Assembly (NCBI GenBank): GCA_022496185.1
Contig: WTXG01000023.1
Location: 248,001-312,000, forward strand
DNA: 64,000 nucleotides
Direction of reading: 5' to 3'
From: Multifurca ochricompacta
Lineage: Eukaryota > Basidiomycota > Agaricomycetes > Russulales > Russulaceae
Shown here: positions 11,438 through 21,370 of the stretch, piece after piece
How the letters are laid out: every line of letters begins with the position of its first letter
How positions within the stretch are numbered: position 1 is the first letter of the stretch
Program-made: the position numbers and the translations under genes
The notes under the pieces: model-generated
Told to the model about the DNA's origin: nothing
The model's database searches: none
The model's input: the letters and a program-made list of their open reading frames with translations, nothing else

Positions 11438-14171
11438 TGGCCATGTAGCGGCAAGGAGGGAAGGTCGGGGAAAGACCATACGCGCTTGAAAGAGGGTCTG
11501 TATGTATATGCGCCTAAGCAAACCCAGAGCCCCCAGAGCCAGAGGACCAAACAAAGGACTAGCATTTGTTATTGACGGCCTTGTTTATGTTTATGTTGTT
11601 TACATTTACTTACTTTACAATTACAGGGATCGGGATCTTTTACCGTTACGGTTTATGGTTTACGAGTTACGATATTAGTTTGTTGTCATCTGTTTACTAC
11701 GGAAATGAATAGATTATCCGATCCCCCGGCACTTGGCAACAACCAATCCGTTCGTCCCCCCCCGTTCGTGTTCGTCCTCTCCTCTTCGTCCTTCGTCCGG
11801 CCACCGGCCATTAATCAGGCACATTTTATTTTTATTGTTAATTCAATTATTTTCTTCCTTCCCACCCATTCATATTAGGTTAGCCTAAATGAACTTGTAA
11901 CCAATTAGATAATCATAACCCTTCAACCTACCTACTATCTCTCTCCCTCAAAACACTTTTACTTTTACTTTTACTTTCTTGACCTTGACTGTGTACCATC
12001 CAATTCAACGAGCACTGTTTAATAGAACATAATAAAAACATTTCCTCAACTCTTCGAGGTCGGGTTTTAATAAGGAGATCTTTTTTATTTTTTATTTTAT
12101 TTTTTGGTTTGCCAGTCTCGGACCCGTTCGTTCATAACACTCTTCTCTCTCTCTCTCTCTCTAACAGACACCTCAAGCCGCCCGTCCATAGAACCGAGCA
12201 CCGGGCGCCCCGCCACCTTCGGATATTTTATTCGTGCGTGCGAGACTTGACCAGTGCTTCGACGATGAAATCCAATGTGTTATCTTTAACGACCGACTCG
12301 AATCAACGATGCATGGAGAACGTACATCTTGGTCCCTTCATCTTCCTCGCCAAAGCGCACCCATTTATTTATTATTATTCGCTCAGCGTCACTTGTGCGG
12401 TCCATATTCCTAATAACCTCCCTTGTCACCCTTGCATTTTGCATTCCTTTAGCTTTCACTTTCGAGCCAAAGAGACCACCCCTTTTGATAGCTCTAATTA
12501 CCTTGGCTTTCATCACCCGTGCCCCATCTAGGCAGTTATTGCTCAGAAAGAAGCCCAAAAGCTAGACGCACCGCGCGCCGGGAGATTAATGAACTGTCTG
12601 TCACTACCGAATTTCAGCCACAATCATCTTCAACTAATCTCTAGCTCCGGAACTCACACTGCGATCGTGCGGGTTGACCCCCGTATTGTTGCGTGCCAAA
12701 ATACTTTCGTATGGATAGAAACTGGCCTAGTTTTTTTTTGTTGTTGTTATGCTCTTGTTCCTGAGACACTCTCTTACAGATGCACATTTCGGAAAGGTTG
12801 GGGCTTCATTCCATGCGACCCTGTGATTTGATGTGAATTGTCTCATTTTTCAACTTTGTCATGTGCGCACTTCATCTCACTGACTTCCGAAGGCTTCTGA
12901 CGCGCACCACCAGCGCTAAGTGCAGCTTCACAAGAGCTCTTAACCCACGCTCTTTGTCCCCAAATCGAATGGAAGGCACCAATCCCACAAGACAACGTAG
13001 CTGTCTGTCCCGTAGCGGCGTCCCATCGGATATCTCTAACTATGACCGCCCTTTGCTTCTCATTCTCCACTTTCTTTCGGTTTCTGGCGCCTTTTACGTT
13101 TCATCCAGAGGCTTGGCCGCGGGGCTGGGCGCGTGGACTCTACGCTTAGATGCACTAGTCCAACCAAAGTTTTGTCCCGTGTCCCCTTTGAACGATCGCC
13201 CGACGTCTACACTCACATCCATTTGTATCCACCGTGCAAAATTGCACCGGGGGAATGCGCGTCGGATCCTCCCAGTCCCTATCTCATCTCAACCGGAGAA
13301 AATGGGTGAACACAAAAAAGACACGGTTGATGACTGCCTTCCGGAATGAGATAAATATGTTTCTCTGCGGCTTCACGGGGTCTCTTTGGACATTATGCGA
13401 TGGCTGAGCTTTTTTCACCGGGGCACCACCGCCGGCGCCACTTGTTTATTTGTTTGTTTTTTTTTCCCTCTGACGGTGCTGTGTTCGGTGGTGGGGCTCA
13501 ACCTCGTGCCTGGGTGGGTAACGTCAGCAAACCGAACACGTTGCCCGGATGCCATGCTCCTTAAGACTCGAGGATCCTGGTGTTACACTGCGCATTGCAC
13601 AGCACGTCGTACTTGGTCACTGATCTTTCCGAGCCGATTTTCTTCTCCACTTTTTCACGTCTTTGCCGTTTGCCCCGCCATCTAGCTCCCTGTGCATTAC
13701 AGTGTTCACCGAACCGCACTTTAGGTGGGTTCTCGGCTGACTATACGTTGTAATTGTCTTTCCTATCGATGCTCTTGATCAGCTGAAGATATTCCAAAGG
13801 TGCTAACGCCAGATAGAAAAGGGGCAATGCCACTAATATCTGGACGTGTGTCCAAATCAGTGAGCCCCGGGACATCAATCCCCGGCGTAACGCTCCATCC
13901 ACCTTCGTTCAATCGGACAGATACAGATAATAAATTTTCCGTTGGAATTTTCTCTCGTACAAGTATAAACCTACTCGGGTACAATATAGCCTCCGTTCTG
14001 GTAATCTGGGTACTGTGCTGTGTCAGAACCTGTTAAAAACATTTATGTGGATAAAGTCCTTTTCATGAATGTGAAAGCTGCAAAGATAATAACTTGTGTA
14101 CTTGGAAAGAATGTGAATGGGAAGAATAATGATAACCATACTACTACTCCAGTCTGAGGACGCGGAGGCGA
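11438..14171. other. Gene-poor stretch of 2.7 kb
   Basis: No gene could be supported. The first 700 bases are AT- and pyrimidine-rich with TTTTAC repeats (about 11956-11976), T-runs (about 12080-12110) and a CT dinucleotide tract (about 12143-12162), as expected for a promoter or long 5' UTR of the minus-strand gene at 8.4-11.4 kb. From 12.2 to 14.0 kb several open frames of 70-160 codons occur on both strands, but none has domain signals or splice-joined continuations. A non-coding transcript cannot be excluded. Confidence 0.45.
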
Positions 14172-15962
14172 TCAGTGCAGAGCCCACCACCGACGCATGC
14201 CCTTCCAGTCAGCCCAAAGGCCCTGGGGATTATGCCATGCGAACCAACGCCAAAAATTCCAATCGCCACATTCCTCTGAGGGCGCCTCGTCCGTGGAGCT
14301 CACAAGGTCCAGTGTCACCATCGAACCTGACGGCGTTATTCTGTACTTGGGCTTCTCGGGACGATAAAGACCCTTGAGAGGGGAGCGGGCACGACGATCG
14401 AGATAGGTGAACTCATCCACACCGCTGTGAGAAAAAAATAAAATGAGCGATATTGAGGCTGAAGCACCAGCGGAGCACTCACTCTTCGTCCTCAAAGAAC
14501 GGCTCTCCCTCCAGCTCTTCAAAGGCGAACCGTCTGCTGATCGAGACATGTAATAACTGCAACGTAAACAATACAAGATATAGCCCAAAATCCAGGGAAA
14601 GAGAAAAGAAAAGAAAACTCACCCCATAAAGTACTCGCGCCTCATTCTCAGACATGGGACACCGCGAACGAAGCCAAGCCTTCCCCCTGTGAGCCTTGTA
14701 TCGCTCAACATACTCAAGCAGGTCCGTCTTTTCAGAAAATAGCATGCTCCCTGCCATCATCATATACATGATGCACCCGAGCGCCCACCAGTCGACTTCG
14801 AGGCCGTAGCGTGGACACCGCGCGCCAGGTGCAATCCATGCCCCATCGTTCCGTAATGCACTGCCAACAAGCTCGGGAGCGGCATAACCCGGTGTGAACA
14901 CGGCATCGCGGGCATAACTTTGACCACGCGTCAGACGGGAGGCGTCATGTACGTATGCAGCGCCGAGGTCTGCAATACGCACATCACCGGAGCGAGAGAG
15001 AAGAATATTTTCTGGCTTAAGATCACGATGCATGATGCCCATGTTGTGAAGGGCATCAAGACCGAGTGCCTGGACGGGAGGGCGGATGTGAGCAAAGATG
15101 ACGCGACGAGCATGAGCAAGGGATAAAGCCTCACAATCTGAGCTGTCCACCGCCGGAGCTGTGCGCCCGACACACCCTTAGCGGTAGCTTCCCATAGGTC
15201 GCATTCCATCAGGTCCTGGGAGCATCGTCGCAAGTCATGTCCCGTCAATAACGCAGCGACTTACCATAGCGAAGTACACCCTACCAGGATCTTGGAAAAC
15301 GCCATGTAATTGCATCACATAAGGTGTCTCAATGCATGCGGCGAGGCGCTGGTATGCCTCTAGTTCGCGTTCGAGGGCTAGGCGGGAGGCCTTGTAGTCG
15401 GACACGATCTTTTTGGATGTGACTTTAAAACATAATACGCGAGAGGTGCTCAAGTCGCGCGCGGCCCAAGCGGTAGCAAAACCTCCGGACTGAATGCATT
15501 CTAGCATGTGAAAAGGTCCGGGAGTAGAATCTGATGACGGGATGTATGATGAATGTCGATTTTGGGACCGAAGCGAGTATGGCGGCAGTGGGGTTCGTCG
15601 AGGAACGGCGGGAATGGGGCAATCGCGTCAAGGTCTTCTTCGCATGTCTTGATACGACAAAGGGGAGCTGCTCTTACATGGCCGCGCGGCTTGGGAGAAG
15701 GGGAGTTGGATGGAGAGAGGATTGTGTGGACCTTTGAGGCTCGTGACAAAGGCGAGGAAGGTTGAGAGGGAAAACTACTAATAAAACATGTTTCGTTGCT
15801 CATGTCTGAGAGTGGTGCTCTTGCGTCGTCGATTCGCCGTTGCTTTCGCGGAGGTGTCTTACAGTAGGGGGGTGGGGGGGGGATGTGTGAGGAGGGTGTG
15901 GCATCCACAGGAAACCCGACAAGCGAGGTCAAAACGGCCCGAGGTCTTTTGAGCGACGGCAT
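14172..15962 (-). CDS. AGC-like serine/threonine protein kinase
   Basis: Start ATG at 15962, stop TGA at 14172-14174. The N-terminal 130 residues are Pro/Ser-rich and basic. The kinase domain follows: Gly loop ECIQSGGFATAWAARD, VAIK-type lysine in VLCFKVTSKKIV, catalytic loop MHRDLKPENILLS, and APE-type TPGYAAPELVG, then VDWWALGCIMYMMMAGSMLF. The magnesium motif reads DLG (IADLGAAYV), not DFG. Introns at 15216-15264 and 15070-15134 and two more near 14.6 and 14.45 kb join in phase. The C-terminal extension (LEGEPFFEDE, then GVDEFTYLDRR) is Trp-rich at the end. Just before the kinase domain the frame shifts by -1 at about 15537-15541 (within a CCC run), where no good intron fits. One extra base would join IDIHHTS to SSDSTPGPFHMLE. 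It probably phosphorylates proteins; substrate and pathway are unknown. Confidence 0.85.
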
Positions 15963-16314
15963 ATCGAAGAATACCACTTACTGGTTCTGTGCAAATGTGG
16001 AAAGAATGTGGTGTGTTTGTGGGCGGAACGACGAGGATAATGCAGGTGTAGCGGTCGTTCTTTAATGTGAAGTGCGGCCGAAGGAATGCACGTGATCAAA
16101 GGCAGGCCAGGGCGTGGCCACCCGCTTGCACGAGCCCCACGTGCATCACGAGGCAGTGAAAGGAAAGAGAATGTGGTGCGATCGAACACGTTGAGGTGGA
16201 ATGGATACAGACAGTACCTCGGGAGAAGATATGATGATACAAGCAGATTAAGAAAGGCGCCTCAGCTTGAAGGCGGGAATAAGATAAGTGGAGGATGATC
16301 GCAGAGGAGTAGAG

Positions 16315-16902
16315 CTAGTACCGGTGCTTCAGGCAGAAAGTTGGTACGGTTTTGGCCGCACTGGCAATCGCGCGCCCCGCTGCCTTCGCCACCCGCTTCA
16401 AGGGTACATAGGCTTTGAGTGTCCTGGAACGCCTTGAGCGGTGCCTCGCAATAGCAGCATTGCGCGCTTCCACACGCGGGAGAAGAGACATGATAGCAAT
16501 TGTAATGTCCTCGGGAAAAATGTTACCTGCAATAGGTTCGCCAACAAGTGGTGCTGGTACCGAGGAACGACAAGCGAGAGGAGATGACGCATAGGACCTT
16601 GAGCCACGTGAACGCCTCCGTTCTTCACTCTCCTCAACGACAGGACTGAGTTGTTGTGTCCCAGGACGTGCGCGGTAACTGCGAGTTGAGCCAGCAGGGG
16701 AGCGAGAAAGTCGTGCTTGGTGAGTCACATTTGGGTCATGAGAGAGGCGAGCATAAGCCTGAGGGTAGGAATACCCAAGGCTCTCGATGTCTGCAACGGT
16801 AAGGCCAAGCGACTGACGACTGATTGAAGGAGCGCGCGGGAATGGTATGGTGTTCCCTCTCAGGCTGGGGTGACGGGAACGAACGTGGTTTTTTTCGTTC
16901 AT
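16315..16902 (-). CDS. Hypothetical basic protein, 195 aa
   Basis: A single open frame from ATG 16902 to TAG 16315-16317. I do not recognise it. The sequence is Arg/Ser-rich, with a more ordered central part (LTVADIESLGYSYPQAYARL, GNIFPEDITIAIMSLLP) and a basic, Ala-rich C-terminal helix (LKRVAKAAGRAIASAA). No transmembrane segment or signal peptide is seen. The order of composition (disordered, short conserved-looking segments, amphipathic tail) suggests a real small protein, but no function can be assigned. A chance open frame is less likely given its length and its position between two real genes. Confidence 0.5.
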   Translation of the reverse strand: MNEKNHVRSRHPSLRGNTIPFPRAPSISRQSLGLTVADIESLGYSYPQAYARLSHDPNVTHQARLSRSPAGSTRSYRARPGTQQLSPVVEESEERRRSRGSRSYASSPLACRSSVPAPLVGEPIAGNIFPEDITIAIMSLLPRVEARNAAIARHRSRRSRTLKAYVPLKRVAKAAGRAIASAAKTVPTFCLKHRY

Positions 16903-17196
16903 AACGAAGAGAAAGGTTCTTCAGGGATAGTGCGATGATGGGGTGCACACGGCTGGGAAAAAATGAGCAGCTTTTGAGGGGCATGTTAGGGGCACGGCTG
17001 AAGCGTGCATGCCACGAGGCGACGCATTACAGCGTGGATCATGATCATGACACAACACGGGCAAGTAATGTGCATAGGAGCGAGCAGTTCGGAGATGGGG
17101 CTGATAGCATGTTGATGGGCCCGCTTCTATTCACAGATAATGCTGCGAGGAAACGCGGCAGAGTCCCGTAGATCATTAAGGATCGATGGGAATGAA

Positions 17197-17218
17197 TGAC
17201 TTGACTTGACTTGACTTG
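17197..17218. repeat. (TTGAC)n pentanucleotide repeat
   Basis: A short array of about four TTGAC units. The same unit forms a longer array at 58864-58891, upstream of SET1. Confidence 0.85.
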
Positions 17219-17440
17219 GAGAAAAGTTGCATGACGAGGTCGAATAGAACCACGACACGACGACCGACAAAACTCTACAGTCATCTGTTGCACTTGTAGC
17301 AAGCACCCTGCCAGGCCTGCCAGGTGCCAGCCAGGTGCCCCTACAGGTCCCTGCTGCAGGTCCTTGCTTGATGAGAAGTAATCGCGTGATTACATAACTA
17401 CACTAAAGGCTAGCAATGATGTCACACACCCATACCCATT

Positions 17441-17476
17441 CTCTACCTCCTCTACCTCTACCTCTCTACCTCTACA
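17441..17476. repeat. CTCTAC-type simple repeat
   Basis: Imperfect CTCTAC/CTCTCTAC units in the gap between the small unknown gene and the membrane-protein gene. A pyrimidine-rich simple repeat, possibly part of the promoter at 17.4-17.7 kb. Confidence 0.7.
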
Positions 17477-17719
17477 CCTCGTAAATAATGAATTCAGAAC
17501 TTCCAATTGACTTTTCCAACCCCGTAATTCGCGACTACATGTCGCTCGTCCGGTACTGTATTTGGTTTCCAACTCTCTAGTGAGCTAAGATCATATTTAG
17601 TCTGCAAGTGCTTACCCCGCTGTCCCTTCTGATAAACATCACGATCACGCTAATCTGTTCTTTGGTTCTTCACCCTTCTCTTGGTCTGTGATGACATTCA
17701 CCCGGTTAAACTCTGCTCA

Positions 17720-18716
17720 ATGGACTACATCACAGGCGATGTCACGCGTCTACACCCGGCCTCGATATCACCCTCAGTGCCGGCCATCGCCGCATACATC
17801 TTCATGATATACTTGGGACAGGTTGGGTACTGCATCTTGCTCGTAGCAGCACGAAGGCCTGAGACTAAAGTACGCTATCTTACTTTTTCATTGCCACCAA
17901 CGGCTGGCTGATTTGACAGAGCACTATAGTCAAAGGTGTAGGCCTGGCTCTCGTATTTGCAAATTGGGTGATGGCAGGTTCCGCTATTGCATGGGTGCGT
18001 GCGCATCGCATTTAAAATTGTCGTCTCTGGAACTGTTTCCCAGGTATTTGAAGCATTCCTAAAGTCCACCATCTTCCTTGGCATCCTCACTCTCTTGTTA
18101 ATATATTCCAACGTGGTACTCATCGTGTATCACGCCCCTACATGGACTCGCCCTCTTGATGTAGTCTTCATCCACGCACCCGTTCGACTCTTTTTGATTC
18201 TGGCCCTGTCACTTCTGTTCCCTTATTCCCTTTTGTAGGTCCCGCAGGCTTGCTTAGGGTTTTCGGGAGACTGACCATCACCTACCAGCGTCACTCTCGG
18301 ACATGCGTGGGACCCTGCATATCCAGGTCATTACGAAAGGAAGCAATGGGGGGGATTCGCATATGTCCTCGCTGTCAATCTAGCAGGCTTATTCATTATC
18401 GCTTTGTGCCACGATTGGGTTTGGTGTCTTGGCGCAACTTGGATGTGCGTATCTATCTGGATGAAGGAACCAAAACCGCTGTCCATATATGTTCGTCGTT
18501 TTTACCTTAGCCAAAACGCACATGCTGATAACTGATGGACAGATTATTGTCATCATATTCACGGTCTTGCATCCGGTCACTTTGATTGTAGTGACCATCA
18601 CGAAGCGCCTTACGAGGAAGAGACAAGAAGGCCACATCCGACTTCCTTCTGATGAAGAAATTACGCATCAAGAACGGGCAACGAGCAGACATGAGGTCCA
18701 GGCGGACTGGAGCTAA
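17720..18716 (+). CDS. Multi-pass membrane protein, unknown family, 263 aa
   Basis: Five exons join perfectly in phase: 17720-17869, 17920-17994, 18044-18234, 18289-18490 and 18543-18716, giving 263 residues. At least six hydrophobic segments are visible: IAAYIFMIYLGQVGYCILLV, GVGLALVFANWVMAGSAIAW, STIFLGILTLLLIYSNVVLI, VRLFLILALSLLFPYSLF, FAYVLAVNLAGLFIIALC plus WVWCLGATWMCVSIW, and IIVIIFTVLHPVTLIVVTI. The tail is basic then polar (KRLTRKRQEGHIRLP). The extramembrane loop HAWDPAYPGHYERKQWGG is rich in aromatic residues. I do not recognise the family; it could be a fungal DUF membrane protein. No signal peptide is obvious; the first helix may act as a signal anchor. It lies about 180 bp upstream of URM1 on the same strand, with no evidence of shared function. 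Confidence 0.85.
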
Positions 18717-18899
18717 AAAAAAAGCCTTCAGTGTGATTGCCGTCGCGAAGTGATATTTGTGAATTGTATACTACGTACTGTATATACTGTACCGCTGTTG
18801 CTACCTAAATTGGAAGGATAGCTAACAGTCGTAAATAGAAACTTTCGTTCTTTCACTTTTCTCCTCCTCTCCTCCTACTTACGCCGACGTCCAAGCAGA

Positions 18900-19287
18900 A
18901 TGGCACACCTGAAGCTCAAGATTGAGTTTGGTGGAGGGCTCGAGTTGTTGTTCTCAAATCAGCGGACACACTTCGTCGCCATCCCTTCAACGGTCCCTCA
19001 GGGTGACAACAAGGGACAGCCCGCGGATATAAACTTTCTGACTCATTGGCTCAGAGATAATTTACTCAAGGAGCGCCCGGAGTTATTTATCGACACTGGG
19101 ACTGTGTGGGTAGTGTTTTGATTTTGACTGTCAGACTCTAAGTTGATCTTGTATCGAACGGTGGGGCAGACGACCAGGAATTCTCGTGTTGGTCAATGAC
19201 ACGGATTGGGAACTCGAAGGGGAGGGAGAGTACAAGCTGAGGGAGGATGATGAGATCGTGTTTATCTCAACGCTACATGGAGGTTGA
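18900..19287 (+). CDS. URM1: Ubiquitin-related modifier Urm1
   Basis: Two exons, 18900-19105 and 19170-19287, encode 107 residues. The protein begins [18 protein letters not shown] and ends FISTLHGG, with the C-terminal diglycine used for thiocarboxylation. [18 protein letters not shown] (second exon) is the conserved beta-grasp core of Urm1. The 64 nt intron uses a GTGGGT donor and CAG acceptor with phase 2. Urm1 is activated by the E1-like Uba4. It donates sulfur for 2-thiolation of the wobble uridine in cytosolic tRNAs, and it can be conjugated to proteins under oxidative stress. It is full length with no oddity. Confidence 0.97.
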
Positions 19288-19573
19288 ATCCGACAATTTC
19301 TGTCACTGATCAATCCTCGCGGATCCCTTATCGGGGGCTCGCAAGGAGATGAGCTTGGACATCCTATGGAGGGTCTAAGATCTGATTTACGCGTATCCCC
19401 TCAGGTATGATTGTGCAAGATTATGGGACATTGCAAAAGATGGGGGATGATACTAGTGTCACTACGTCGCAATGCAATGTTGCGCGCTTTCATTAGTGAG
19501 TTGTAATGGGCCTCGCATTGACGTGTCATTGAAGGGGAGAAAAGAGTGAGAAAGGGAAAATTACAGCGCTGGG

Positions 19574-20104
19574 TTATGATGGATTGTCTGTACTGCCATT
19601 CGACCCGCCCCATCGCCACCATGACCGTGATGATCCTGGGGTTGTTGAAACAGGGGGGAGCCCGGCTGACGATACTGTGGTCGCTGGGCTCAACTCTGAG
19701 CGAGTGACCTCCTCCGCCAAGCGCAATCGAGCTTCAAACGCCGCGCGCTCCTGAGCTGCCTTGTCCTGATTTGCAGTGGTGTCCAACTCGGCGATGGGTT
19801 TCGCGGTGCTGTAGGCCCATGAGCCTGCAACGACCGTCGCGACGGTGAACCCTTGAGCGACGATACGCACGCGTAGCCAGTTGTTGAATGAATTCGACTG
19901 GCCCTTACGCATCTTGGTCATTGCGATCACGAGTGCGACGGTCGTGGCGGCAGCCCCTATAGACCCCATAGGTCAGGAAGGCAAGTCGGAGAGAAGTCTC
20001 TTGATTCATGATATCGTACCGACCGGAACGAGGGGCTGCTGCTTGAATTTACGCAGCGCCTTTTCACGGTAAGATTCAGTTGAGATGGCTGGGTGTAGGC
20101 TCAT
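19574..20104 (-). CDS. RCF1: Respiratory supercomplex factor 1 (HIG1 domain)
   Basis: Two exons on the minus strand, 20104-20020 and 19956-19574, encode 155 residues. The N-terminus contains YREKALRKFKQQPLVPVG, the classic HIG1/Rcf1 entry motif. Two transmembrane helices follow (AAATTVALVIAMTKM and AQGFTVATVVAGSWAY), separated by a short loop with the family's RVRIVAQG. The charged helix QDKAAQERAAFEARLRLAEE and a Ser/Gly/Trp tail complete it. Rcf1 sits in the mitochondrial inner membrane and helps assemble cytochrome c oxidase and join it to complex III. The intron (19957-20019) has a GTACGA donor and TAG acceptor. Length is usual for the family. Confidence 0.95.
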
Positions 20105-20746
20105 GGATGGAAGAGTGGATGAGAGGAACGCGGAACGGAAATTTGGTCCTCGCCTCGCAACGCTGACTCGCCGGGTCGTGCCACCGGTCGCGCCACGTTC
20201 AAAAAATTTGAATCCCGCGCGGCTTCACTGTAACCATAACCGGTCCATAACCCCGTACCGTATTACTAATGCAACTGGCGCATAGCATAACGTTCATTCA
20301 AGTCACGGCCACGGTTGACGTCGAGCAGGCAAAGTTTCAATTTCAAGAAGAAGAAGAAGAAAATGGCACCATGTCTAACCCGTAGCACTGCAATACTGCA
20401 TTATAGAGTGCTCACTCGGTGTGAAGGGAGATATCTCCTCCTCGTCCGGGACATGGGTTATAGTTCTGCCGTGCTACTCGCACACTGTGCCTGTCTATCC
20501 CGAAGGTTGAAAGTATAAGTCGACTTGACTTACCCCCAAATCCTAAAGAAAGTTGGGCGATCAATGCTGTGCACCATTGGGACATGTTAATCCACATCCA
20601 CATTGGCCGACCATGTACCACATACACACAGGATCGTATCGCATCAAGACAAAAAGCACAAACTGGGACCCTGCTCCTGCTTATGACTCCCCGAGATATA
20701 GTCTCGGTAAAGTTAATCCGATCAAAGTTGATGGTACTTGGATATT

Positions 20747-20770
20747 GAATTTAATTTAATTTAATTTAAA
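20747..20770. repeat. (TTTAA)n pentanucleotide repeat
   Basis: About four and a half TTTAA units in the RCF1 / 21.4 kb gene interval. Confidence 0.85.
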
Positions 20771-20824
20771 TGCGCTGAGAGGCGAACGCAAACCCTTCGG
20801 TAACCTAGTCACGTGTTACTACTA

Positions 20825-20880
20825 AACACAGCACAGCACACAGCACCACACACCACACACCACACATTACCACACACGTA
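20825..20880. repeat. CACA-rich simple repeat
   Basis: Imperfect CACAGCACA and CACACA units, followed by CTCA repeats at about 20894-20910. Likely a microsatellite region of the promoter. Confidence 0.7.
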
Positions 20881-21370
20881 CTCACATTACGATCACTCAC
20901 TCACTCACTCACCAAGCGGCATTTATTTTGATTTTTTTGCTTTCATGGGGGACTTACACCTAGAGGGGGAGGGGGGGGAGGTTATCGGCCTATTGACAAC
21001 AACAACGAATTTAAAAGAATGATCGCCACTTGTCACTTTCAAGGGGTCAAGCGCCAGAGGCACAGGCTCACTCGTGATGTCGGTGCACAGCAACTTTTTC
21101 ATGTCGTGTCGTTGATCTCACGACAAAGTCAAACGCTGTCACGTAATGAATGCGACCGATTGTTGCGTACGAGATGATGGTAACACTGGCTATATTCCGA
21201 TGTGATGGCTTCATCTACCATCATCGCATTTCAACTCTCCTACTTACCTGACTCTCTTCTCCTCTTCTCTTGTCTTGACCCCCATACATCTTATTCCTTT
21301 CCAACCTCCTCAACCTAATTGGCCTCTGTTTCCCCTTTCCCATACTTACAAGGGCAACGTTGGGGGGAGT

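Larger units (their letters stand above)
20105..21370. other. Intergenic, divergent promoters with simple repeats
   Basis: Separates the start of RCF1 (-) from the start of the gene at 21.4 kb (+). It contains a GAA run (about 20346-20360), a TTTAA pentanucleotide array and a CACAC-rich tract, then pyrimidine-rich sequence just before 21371. No gene is supported. Confidence 0.6.

Noticed and set aside
12100..13700. Possible small hydrophobic protein genes on either strand
   Set aside because: No consistent exon joins, no motifs, and competing frames of similar length on both strands.
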